A DNA stretch of 53,723 nucleotides from Bacteroidales bacterium UBA6408. GTDB lineage: Bacteria > Bacteroidota > Bacteroidia > Bacteroidales > UBA932. The position numbers were made by a program, and so were the translations under genes. Location: NCBI GenBank assembly GCA_002439805.1, contig DJPQ01000091.1, forward strand, positions 1 through 53,723, written 5' to 3'. Below are positions 15,717 through 22,984 of this stretch, in pieces; the stretch's first letter is position 1, and every line of letters begins with the position of its first letter. A model generated the notes under the pieces. That model was given only the letters and a program-made list of their open reading frames with translations. It had not been told where the DNA came from and did no database searches.

Positions 15717-16901
15717 TCAGAACAACTCCTCCGGATTGGCGGTGAGGAACGTTTCGAGGGGGATGCCGTCCGTGCCGACAGTGTAGAGTCGATGCGGGTG
15801 GAACTTGGAATCGAACAGAGTCATCCCCTCATTGCTGGAGTCCTTGCCGCTTTTGACTTCAACGGCAATGACTTTGCTGCCTTTCTGGAGGACAAAATCT
15901 ACCTTCCGGCTGTTCTCGTTCCAATAATACAGGTCGAAATATCCCTCTCTTGCCTTGTTCAGCAGGTGGCTGCCAACGGCTGATTCTACGATGCGTCCCC
16001 ATTCTTTTGCGTTGTCTCTGATTTCATCGAATGTAAATTCGCTTTGCGCACTCAGAAGAGCGTTGTTATAGACTTGAAACTTCGGTTTTGAAGCCCGTTT
16101 CCGGATTATGTCTCCGGCGTATTTTTCAAGTCCGCACAGCAGCCCTGCCGCGTCAAGAAGCGCAAGATAGTCGCTTAGGGTCGTCAGATTTCCTTTTTCC
16201 ATCAGGTCGGCCTGCACTTTTGTAAGAGACAGTATTTGAGCGGAATATGAACATCCTATGTCGAAAAGCTTATGCAGCAGCGCAGGCTTGTTCACCCTTG
16301 TGAGCATGAGGATGTCCTTTGATATGCTTGTCTCAATAAGTGAGCTTTTAATATACCTCTTCCATCTCGTCTCATTGCCCGCCAGCTCCTCGCTTCCGGG
16401 ATAGCCGCCGAACCAGATATATTTGTCCAGACTCCACCCGAAGGCATCCTTCATCTCCGAATATGTCCAATGTGGAATGAATATGCTTTCAAACCTGCCG
16501 GCGAGAGATTCTGTGAGCCCTTGCTGAATGAGCAGCGACGATGAACCGAGGAGTATGACTTTTATGGGGATATTCTCCCGAGAGTCTGAATCCCATTCCT
16601 TCTTCACTGTTTCGCTCCAGTTGGAAATCTTCTGAACCTCATCTATCACCAGTATGAAGTCCGCGCTCCCGCTCTGTTTCAGCAGCAGACGCGCCTTGTC
16701 CCATTGTCCGCGAATCCAGCTCCCTTCCGCCTGCACAGTGTCATCGGCCGTGACAAACAGATGATTATGGGCGGTGGCGGCAAGGTACTGCTCCACCATT
16801 GTCGTCTTTCCAACCTGCCGCGGCCCATATAGAACTTGAATGAACTTTCGAGGCTCATCCATTCTTTCAGCGATGGTTCTGATGTATTCTCTCTGAATCA
16901 T
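15717..16901 (-). CDS. AAA_14/DUF4143 ATPase, copy B
   Basis: This 394-residue member of the AAA_14-DUF4143 family has Walker A GPRQVGKT at 26-33, Walker B FILVIDE at about 81-87, sensor motif LLGSSSLL and the C-terminal nuclease-like pattern KVDFVLQ...VIAVEVKSGKDS. It is shorter than copies A and C. It is only distantly similar to the other three copies in the window and is not a recent duplicate. It lies between the C5 R-M operon and the polyferredoxin gene. Its upstream region carries tandem palindromes (16945-16982) and an inverted repeat next to the ATG. Function unknown. Confidence 0.87.
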   Translation of the reverse strand: MIQREYIRTIAERMDEPRKFIQVLYGPRQVGKTTMVEQYLAATAHNHLFVTADDTVQAEGSWIRGQWDKARLLLKQSGSADFILVIDEVQKISNWSETVKKEWDSDSRENIPIKVILLGSSSLLIQQGLTESLAGRFESIFIPHWTYSEMKDAFGWSLDKYIWFGGYPGSEELAGNETRWKRYIKSSLIETSISKDILMLTRVNKPALLHKLFDIGCSYSAQILSLTKVQADLMEKGNLTTLSDYLALLDAAGLLCGLEKYAGDIIRKRASKPKFQVYNNALLSAQSEFTFDEIRDNAKEWGRIVESAVGSHLLNKAREGYFDLYYWNENSRKVDFVLQKGSKVIAVEVKSGKDSSNEGMTLFDSKFHPHRLYTVGTDGIPLETFLTANPEELF

Positions 16902-16912
16902 AATCTCTGTAT

Positions 16913-16931
16913 TATAGTGCCTTACACTATA
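16913..16931. promoter_or_regulatory. Inverted repeat next to the DUF4143 ATPase B start
   Basis: The repeat TATAGTG-CCTTA-CACTATA has perfect 7-bp arms and ends 12 bp before the ATG. It overlaps a TATAAT-like box on the minus strand and is a likely operator. Confidence 0.5.
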
Positions 16932-16944
16932 TCCACGGCGAAGT

Positions 16945-16982
16945 TAATAATTTTATTAGATAAACCTAATAATTTTATTAGA
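16945..16982. repeat. Two 22-bp-spaced palindromic repeats upstream of DUF4143 ATPase B
   Basis: TAATAATTTTATTAGA occurs at 16945-16960 and 16967-16982, exactly 22 bp apart. Each copy is palindromic (CTAATAA-NN-TTATTAG type). Spacing of two helical turns is typical for cooperative dimer binding. Confidence 0.75.
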
Positions 16983-17042
16983 CTTAACTCGTAAAATGTT
17001 TCATAACAATGTATCTTATTGAATATCTGAAAGAAATAAGAT

Positions 17043-17077
17043 GAAGAAAAAGATGGGATGCAGACCGCTTTTTCTTC
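17043..17077 (-). terminator. Conserved hairpin after the polyferredoxin gene, copy 2
   Basis: Perfect 10-bp arms GAAGAAAAAG and CTTTTTCTTC enclose a 15-nt loop, ATGGGATGCAGACCG. On the minus strand it is the 3' end of the gene at 17080 and ends in a T-rich tract. The loop matches that of 1808-1835 at most positions. Confidence 0.75.
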
Positions 17078-17079
17078 GC

Positions 17080-19128
17080 TTATTTCAACTCTGTTTCGCC
17101 GGGAACGTACCGGTGCACCGTGCCCTTCTCGTGGAACTTCATCTTCGCGTCCACCTCGCGGACGTCGTCCTTGGAGTAGGTGATGGTCCACTTCTCCTCG
17201 TTGAGGAGCTCCCAGATGCGGTCGGCGGTCATCGGGGCAGCGTAGCGAATCTGAATGGCAGGAATCAGATCCTTGTTCAGGCGGGTATAGACTCCGATGA
17301 TGCCATCGTTCAGGGAAAGGTGGTTGCTCACATACGGCATAGACCTTTTGACAATCGGCTTCTCGTAGTTGCGGTCCGTGATTTCGTAGATGAACTGCGG
17401 CTGACCCTCGTACTCGGCTACGCGGGTCGGGAACTCAGCCGTGAACGCAGAAGTGTTTTTGAACATACGGTGGAGATAGTCGCTTATGCCGATCATCCCG
17501 AATCCAGGCTCCATCCTCACGAACTTGTAATCGACCGGAGTGTCCTTCGTGCCGCCGCCGTGAACGGGCATCTTGAGAGTCTTGAGCTCCACGACCTCCT
17601 TGAACCACTGCTCATCGACCGTCTCTTCCGGACTCATATAGACGCGCACAATCAGCGGGCAGGCGAACTCGGATTCAAGGCCGAAGATGCTCTTGCCGGT
17701 GTTGCGAATCTGAAGGCCGAGGTAGTTGAGATCGACCTTGTCGTACATCTTTTCCGTGCGTATGGTGACGATTTTCAGAGAGTCGAGCTTCGCCGGGTCC
17801 GGAGTCCAGATGCGGAACATGGACGGAGTGAAGATTGCCTCCTTGAGTTTCTCTTCGTCCAGCCTGGTCTTGTCTATGAGTACGTCCGCCGTGTGGTGAT
17901 GGACGTATGTCTTCACGCCGTGCACGCCCTGAATCCGCTGAAGCTTCGCCTTGAACGCCATTGAACTTCCGTAGCATTTCACCGAGCGCAGACCGTCGAG
18001 ATGCACCGTCTCAAGATTCTCGGACGGGACGAGCTGCGCGACAACTGCTCCGGTGGAATCTACCTGCTCGATGCCCCATCTGAAGTTGACAGTAGGCAGC
18101 TCGAACTTCGTTCCTGCCCAGATGCCGGCCGCTGTGAGAACGACGGTCAGGAGTGCCGGAACATATTTCCAGAAGCCTCCCTTTGCCCTCTGTCCCATTC
18201 CAATCTGGAGCGCTCCGGTCCGGCAGGCCGCCGTGCACTCTCCGCAGAGGGTGCAGTCGACATTGCTGACACGACTGCGGCACTTGTCGATGGCGATGTG
18301 GTAAGGGCAGTGTCTCGTGCAGGCCTTGCAGCGGTTGCACAGACTCTCGTCCTTGATGACCGCGAGGCTCTGATATGCCGCGTTCGGGACGAGAACCTCA
18401 AGCAGGTAGCCAACAGCGCAGAAGGTCGCGAGCACTGCCACCCAGTTCACATGAACCTTGCACAGGCCGAGAACCAGCACCGTTCCGAAGAGCACGGCCA
18501 CCCACGCCCAGTACTTCAGCGTGTCGGAAAAGGCTCCGAGCGGGCAGACATAGCGGCACCAGAAACGGTCGACGAGAAATCCTCCGAGGCAAACGAGCAC
18601 TAAGGATGTGATTGACATCCAGAGAGTTATTTCTCCCTTGAACCCGGTCGCCACCGCATAGTAGGGGTCAAGGTTCTTGCAGAAGAGCTCGCTTGCCGTT
18701 GCCGTCGAGTAGAAGATGACGAAGAGCAGGGCATATTTCACGATGCGCAGAATCTTGTCGCCTGCGCTTCCGTTGCGGACGGCGATTCCCTTCTTCCATC
18801 CCATGCCCTTGCGGAGTCCCGTCAGGAAGTCCTCCACCGTCCCGAGCGGGCAGAGGTAGCCGCAGAAGAGCTTCGCGAAAAGCATCGCGGCCACGGCGAG
18901 CACGATGCCCATCATCACCTGCACAGAAGACATCGAGCAGGGGAGCGTGCTGTTTGCAAGGTAGGTCGTGAGCGCCTGGAGTCCGCCCATAGGACACCAC
19001 GCCTCCGGGTCGGGCTTCTCAGTCCCGAATTTCACCACGCCCGTCAGCACGAGAATAAGCAAGGCCAGCACGCCCCACTGAAGCAGATGCTTGGACCAGT
19101 TCCTTAAGAATCTTGATTTTGTAGCCAT
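17080..19128 (-). CDS. Membrane polyferredoxin (NapH/YccM-like 4Fe-4S protein)
   Basis: This 682-residue inner-membrane electron-transfer protein has about six helices in its first 330 residues. It carries the paired motifs CGYLCPLG (89-96) and CRYVCPLG (191-198), typical of NapH/NosR/YccM. Two [4Fe-4S] clusters follow: C264-x2-C267-x2-C270-x3-C274 and C292-x2-C295-x2-C298-x3-C302. After a last helix comes a 340-residue soluble part. Residues about 376-430 resemble a heavy-metal-associated ferredoxin-like fold (SVKCYGSSMAFKAKLQRI, GVKTYVHHHTADVLID) but lack a CxxC pair. A possible role is quinol-to-periplasm electron transfer. It is 22 nt downstream of the EcoRI-type methyltransferase gene on the same strand. 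Confidence 0.88.
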   Translation of the reverse strand: MATKSRFLRNWSKHLLQWGVLALLILVLTGVVKFGTEKPDPEAWCPMGGLQALTTYLANSTLPCSMSSVQVMMGIVLAVAAMLFAKLFCGYLCPLGTVEDFLTGLRKGMGWKKGIAVRNGSAGDKILRIVKYALLFVIFYSTATASELFCKNLDPYYAVATGFKGEITLWMSITSLVLVCLGGFLVDRFWCRYVCPLGAFSDTLKYWAWVAVLFGTVLVLGLCKVHVNWVAVLATFCAVGYLLEVLVPNAAYQSLAVIKDESLCNRCKACTRHCPYHIAIDKCRSRVSNVDCTLCGECTAACRTGALQIGMGQRAKGGFWKYVPALLTVVLTAAGIWAGTKFELPTVNFRWGIEQVDSTGAVVAQLVPSENLETVHLDGLRSVKCYGSSMAFKAKLQRIQGVHGVKTYVHHHTADVLIDKTRLDEEKLKEAIFTPSMFRIWTPDPAKLDSLKIVTIRTEKMYDKVDLNYLGLQIRNTGKSIFGLESEFACPLIVRVYMSPEETVDEQWFKEVVELKTLKMPVHGGGTKDTPVDYKFVRMEPGFGMIGISDYLHRMFKNTSAFTAEFPTRVAEYEGQPQFIYEITDRNYEKPIVKRSMPYVSNHLSLNDGIIGVYTRLNKDLIPAIQIRYAAPMTADRIWELLNEEKWTITYSKDDVREVDAKMKFHEKGTVHRYVPGETELK

Positions 19129-19150
19129 TTTATATCAGATTTATTTGTAA

Positions 19151-20128
19151 TCAAACTACTTGCAGCCGTTTGTTCTTTATTAGTATTCTGAAATACGGAC
19201 ATTTGCCGTTAACGGATAAGTCTTTCCCGTCATCACCTTTCCTGAATTTGATTATCTCAAATTGACTCGGATTAAATTTGTGCAGGAATGTAATAGGAAC
19301 GCCAATAAATCCGGCATAGTCCACCGGTATATCTTGTGTCTTGTTTACATTTATACCATTGCAATTATCGTATTTAGGATACTCATTTTCATGTCCGGTG
19401 TACTTTTTTGTCAATCTAATGTCCTCGTGCCGCCGCGATGTTTCCAAATTCGTCAGCCATAGGCAGTTGTTCGGTGATATGATTCTGTTTCCGGAATCGT
19501 CAATCCGCGCCTCAGTGCCATAGAGCTCATAATGTTCCGGAACTATAAAGCCGGAAATGCCTCTGCCGAGATTGATTCCAAGCCAAGCCTTATTCTCTTT
19601 GATTAGGTTGAATATCTCCTTATATGTTATGGCGTTGATATTCCCGATAATCAAGAATTTTTTGTCATATTTAACCAACTGAGCCACAAACTCTCTGAAT
19701 AGAGAGAACGGAGGATTGGTTACAACAATGTCGGATTGTTGCAGCAAACGAATACTCTCTTGGCTACGGAAATCCCCGTCACCATGGAAATAAGTAATAG
19801 TGGATGGATTCGGCTTATTGCCGACCTCTCCGTTATATTCATAAAAAAAACCGCTGCATCCCGTTTCTGTGCTGAACAAATCGTTCGCTTGTTCCTTATA
19901 GCAGGATGCGATTAGCTTCTTCAGACCAAGTTCTTTGAAATTCAGCAGAAAATACTTGACAAAATTACTCGTTTTCGGGTCGTCGCAATTACAATAGACG
20001 ACTTTGTTCCGAAAATGCTCTCTGTAGTATTGCAGCTCCCTTTCTATATCTGAAAGCTGTGTGTAGAACTCATCGCTTTTCAGCCTCTTTGCCTTCTGCA
20101 GCAATTCATTTGTGGCATTTCGTCCCAT
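19151..20128 (-). CDS. ecoRIM: EcoRI-family adenine-specific DNA methyltransferase
   Basis: This 325-residue N6-adenine methyltransferase belongs to the EcoRI methylase family and protects GAATTC sites. It starts MGRNATNELLQKAKRLKSDE, close to M.EcoRI, and keeps KVVYCNCDDP, the catalytic NPPF (138-141), FLIIGNINAITYKE, GFIVPEHYELYGTEARID and the C-terminal CPYFRILIKNKRLQ. From memory the match to the Escherichia plasmid enzyme is extensive over the full length, and the length (325 versus 326) agrees. It lies 2 nt after the nuclease gene, in the same order as on the EcoRI plasmids. The DNA is clearly AT-rich next to GC-rich flanks, which indicates acquisition. Confidence 0.95.
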   Translation of the reverse strand: MGRNATNELLQKAKRLKSDEFYTQLSDIERELQYYREHFRNKVVYCNCDDPKTSNFVKYFLLNFKELGLKKLIASCYKEQANDLFSTETGCSGFFYEYNGEVGNKPNPSTITYFHGDGDFRSQESIRLLQQSDIVVTNPPFSLFREFVAQLVKYDKKFLIIGNINAITYKEIFNLIKENKAWLGINLGRGISGFIVPEHYELYGTEARIDDSGNRIISPNNCLWLTNLETSRRHEDIRLTKKYTGHENEYPKYDNCNGINVNKTQDIPVDYAGFIGVPITFLHKFNPSQFEIIKFRKGDDGKDLSVNGKCPYFRILIKNKRLQVV

Positions 20129-20130
20129 AT

Positions 20131-20970
20131 CTAATCAGCTTTTTGAGTTAATTGATTGAAAATGTCGCTGCCTAATACCTGAAGAGATGTTTTCGCGATG
20201 TCGAGCATTATGCCGAACATTTCTTTCGCATTCCATCTTTTTCCATTGCCTTGGGTGTATATGGATGTCGCCTGAAGCATTATGGTCTTATCCTTGTGCT
20301 TGACAAACTTATTCTTGCATAAATTGGTGTTGATTGGCATTCCATAATTTGCGGAAGTCAGCCTGTCAAGTCTGTTAAGCATTCCTGAATTATATTCTAA
20401 TGTAACAATTCTGCCGTCAGGTCTTGCAATCGAAACTGTCTCAGTCAAGAAATTCGAGCCCTCCAGAAATAAGACATATGGGAAATATGATTCAGAAAGC
20501 ATTAGATTGGCAATTTCCGAAATGTTTTTATGCGACCTTTCTATGGCATTGCCGGCAGCCATTAAATCCTGATCGTTGTTCTTGCCGACGAGGACTCCTT
20601 TTCTTATGTTTTCTATGTCTTTGCCCTGATGCTTAGCTTCTGACACCAGTACAATTCTCCATTTTCCGACATCATCTTTTACTTCTATGATTCCTCCGTC
20701 AGGAATGATGCTGGAATTTTCTACGAAAAGAGTCTGCCCTAATTCGGGGTCTATTGCCTTTAATGCTTCATTGATTTCTTCTTTCTTTACGCTGGCTCTG
20801 TAACGAAATGTGAGCTTAGGAAAATCCTTCTCAAGTTGTTTGATGACAAAATGAGAAATTCTTCCGACAGTAATGTCATGCAGTTTGGCTTCTTCTCCAA
20901 ATATTCCCACGACGCCATGGGACTCCTTCTGTTGTTCTGTCAGTCTGCCTGACTGATTCTTCTTGGCCAT
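20131..20970 (-). CDS. ecoRIR: EcoRI-type restriction endonuclease
   Basis: This type II nuclease is predicted to cut G^AATTC as a dimer. The 279-residue protein aligns without gaps with R.EcoRI (277) through the active centre, so residue numbers coincide. The catalytic residues are P90-D91, E111 and K113 (SEAKHQGKD). The recognition segment AAGNAIERSHKNISEIA holds N141, A142, E144 and R145, and R200 and R203 are also kept. Long identical stretches such as DQDLMAAGNAIERSHKNI and FPYVLFLEGSNFLTE match the plasmid enzyme from memory. It precedes its methyltransferase by 2 nt. Keeping every contact residue makes GAATTC specificity very likely. Its AT-rich composition points to horizontal transfer. 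Confidence 0.96.
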   Translation of the reverse strand: MAKKNQSGRLTEQQKESHGVVGIFGEEAKLHDITVGRISHFVIKQLEKDFPKLTFRYRASVKKEEINEALKAIDPELGQTLFVENSSIIPDGGIIEVKDDVGKWRIVLVSEAKHQGKDIENIRKGVLVGKNNDQDLMAAGNAIERSHKNISEIANLMLSESYFPYVLFLEGSNFLTETVSIARPDGRIVTLEYNSGMLNRLDRLTSANYGMPINTNLCKNKFVKHKDKTIMLQATSIYTQGNGKRWNAKEMFGIMLDIAKTSLQVLGSDIFNQLTQKAD

Positions 20971-21047
20971 TTTATACCAGTTGAATATAATTTGCGATTA
21001 TAATTTCAGATTCCTTGAGAGGGTGAGGCAAAAGAATGCTGGAGAGT

Positions 21048-22829
21048 TTATTTCGCCTCGATTACGGAGCCGTGGTCGCGCGCGACCGTCCGTTTCCAGG
21101 TTTCGGTGTAGCCCGGCCAGCTGATTTTGTCGGGAATCTTGTCCGACCAGCCGTTCGTGACCCAGCTGCCGTCGGGGTTCTGCGCCTTCACGTTGCCGTC
21201 GAGGAACTTGACTAAAAGGAATTCCTCCATGGCGACCCACTTGCCGAAAATTTCCTGCGCCGTGTTCACGGAAAACTCAGTCACGAACTCCTTTGTCTGC
21301 GGAATGGGGTCGATGACCTTCGGCCTCCTGTCGTTCCTCTTGACAATTTTCCGTTTCTTCTGGATCTCGAGGTTATATATTTCCATCGCCTTCGCGTCAT
21401 TCTCGGCGAGCCTTGCAATCTGCGTCGTCTCCCATTCGTCGATGGCCTCACGCACCGTCGGAGCCATTATGTTGTAGGCCTTGTAGCAGGCGTTCGCCAC
21501 GCGGTTGCACATCCAGAAAGCTGAGGTCGCGGAGTAGTGCAGAATGTCGCCGTTGCCCTCGCGGAAGCACTCCGGAACCTCCTGCGTGTTCGTGTAAATC
21601 GGGGTGAGCCAGGATGTTGCGGCATCGTCGCAGCCGAACCATATCACGCCGCCCACGGCATCCGGCAGCCACCCTCTGCTCTGTCCCACGAACCAGAACC
21701 CTGTCTGCTGGGTCGCCATTGCCCTCTCGTTTATGTAGGTCTTCCCATCGACCTCGAAGCTCATCGGCCTCCATCTGTAGGGCAGCGCGTTGCCGCCGGC
21801 CCCGATGTCCTGAGTCATGTCCATGGGCGTGCCCTCGAAATGGTCGCGCATCGCGTCCGCAACGTCCTTCACGGAGACCTTCTCCGCAGGCTTCACGAAC
21901 AGCGGGAAGCGCTTTGTCTTGTCGTAGCCCATCGCGTAGTCGAGATAGTCCGAAGCGTCGCGGGTGACCTCCCTGCCATTTTCGTCCTCGAGGGTGAACT
22001 TTCCCTTGCAGAGAATGTTGAACGCCGACCATGCGCGCGCCTCGCAGGCTCTCATCCCGCTGAAATCCAGCGGGGCGTAGGTGTCGCAGAAGCTGAACTC
22101 GCTGTCCTTGCCGTCGAACCAGCCCATCTCGCGGGCGAACGAAATCACGTCCGGGGCGTAGAGACAGTTCTCCGGGTCATTGAGAGGGAAGGTGCTGATT
22201 CGTGCCTGATTGGCATGGGCGCAGATGTAGCCGTCCGGCACCCTGCGCGCCACCCATACTATTCCCTTGCGGACATTCCTGCCGTCCTCCATCTTCGTTC
22301 CCTTTCCGATGAGATCCATCACCCAGACCTCATCCGGGTCGGCAATCGAGAACGACTCGCCTTCGGAGTAATAGCCGTATTCGTTGGCGAGGGACACAAT
22401 CACGTCAATCGCCTCCCGCGCCGTCGTCGCCCGTTCGAGGGCGATGTATATCAATGAACCATAATCCATTACACCTGTGGAATCCCAGAGTTCCGAGCGT
22501 CCGCCGTAGGTCGTCTCAGCCACAATCAGCTGGTGTTCGTTCATGTTCCCGACCCTCTGGTAGGTCACGGACGCCTGCGGAATCCGTCCGAGGAACTTCC
22601 CCGTGTCCCAATCCGTCACGTCCCTCGTCGCTCCCTTGTCCCAGAAGCCGCCCTTCAGGTAGTAGAGCTCGCCGTAAAGCTGGTGTGAATCAGCGGCATA
22701 CGAAATCATGCACGACCCGTCGGTGCTCGCTCCCTTTGTCACGAGAATGTTGCTGCACGCATATCCCTCAATCGAAATCATCGCCGTCAGAGACATGACT
22801 CCGCAAAATAAAGTTTTCCTTATGTTCAT
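21048..22829 (-). CDS. C69-family dipeptidase
   Basis: This is an exported N-terminal nucleophile cysteine dipeptidase of family C69 (PepD-like). From the ATG at 22829 it has 593 residues. The signal peptide is followed directly by the nucleophile Cys25 (GYACSNILVTKGASTDGS), exposed on maturation. Other family blocks are ISYAADSHQLYGELYYL, IAETTYGGR-type LIVAETTYGGR, MDYGSLIYIALERATTAREAI, and WVARRVPDGYICAHANQARI. The roughly 590-residue size is usual for Bacteroidales homologs. A TTG at 22838 is a weaker start. With the S46 peptidase this suggests use of peptides as nutrients. It is divergent from the TonB receptor gene, sharing a 155-bp region with a run of nine C. Confidence 0.92.
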   Translation of the reverse strand: MNIRKTLFCGVMSLTAMISIEGYACSNILVTKGASTDGSCMISYAADSHQLYGELYYLKGGFWDKGATRDVTDWDTGKFLGRIPQASVTYQRVGNMNEHQLIVAETTYGGRSELWDSTGVMDYGSLIYIALERATTAREAIDVIVSLANEYGYYSEGESFSIADPDEVWVMDLIGKGTKMEDGRNVRKGIVWVARRVPDGYICAHANQARISTFPLNDPENCLYAPDVISFAREMGWFDGKDSEFSFCDTYAPLDFSGMRACEARAWSAFNILCKGKFTLEDENGREVTRDASDYLDYAMGYDKTKRFPLFVKPAEKVSVKDVADAMRDHFEGTPMDMTQDIGAGGNALPYRWRPMSFEVDGKTYINERAMATQQTGFWFVGQSRGWLPDAVGGVIWFGCDDAATSWLTPIYTNTQEVPECFREGNGDILHYSATSAFWMCNRVANACYKAYNIMAPTVREAIDEWETTQIARLAENDAKAMEIYNLEIQKKRKIVKRNDRRPKVIDPIPQTKEFVTEFSVNTAQEIFGKWVAMEEFLLVKFLDGNVKAQNPDGSWVTNGWSDKIPDKISWPGYTETWKRTVARDHGSVIEAK

Positions 22830-22876
22830 GTGTTTCAAATATTTTCTTTCATTTTCAATGAATCCGTTTTGTCGTT

Positions 22877-22885
22877 CCCCCCCCC
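22877..22885. repeat. Run of nine C
   Basis: A homopolymer of nine C on the plus strand lies in the divergent region between the C69 dipeptidase and TonB receptor genes. Such tracts are prone to slippage. It is 48 bp before the dipeptidase ATG. Confidence 0.9.
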
Positions 22886-22940
22886 TTGCCGTTCGAGATG
22901 ACAGTGATGCCCGAATCTTACAAATTTATGCAAAAATAAT

Positions 22941-22948
22941 TATATTTG
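22941..22948 (+). promoter_or_regulatory. Candidate -7 box of the TonB receptor operon
   Basis: TATATTTG matches TAnnTTTG exactly and lies 37 bp before the ATG at 22985. No clear -33 TTTG at the expected distance. Confidence 0.5.
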
Positions 22949-22984
22949 CGTCTTGTGGATTTTGAAAAACGATGAAAACTCAAT

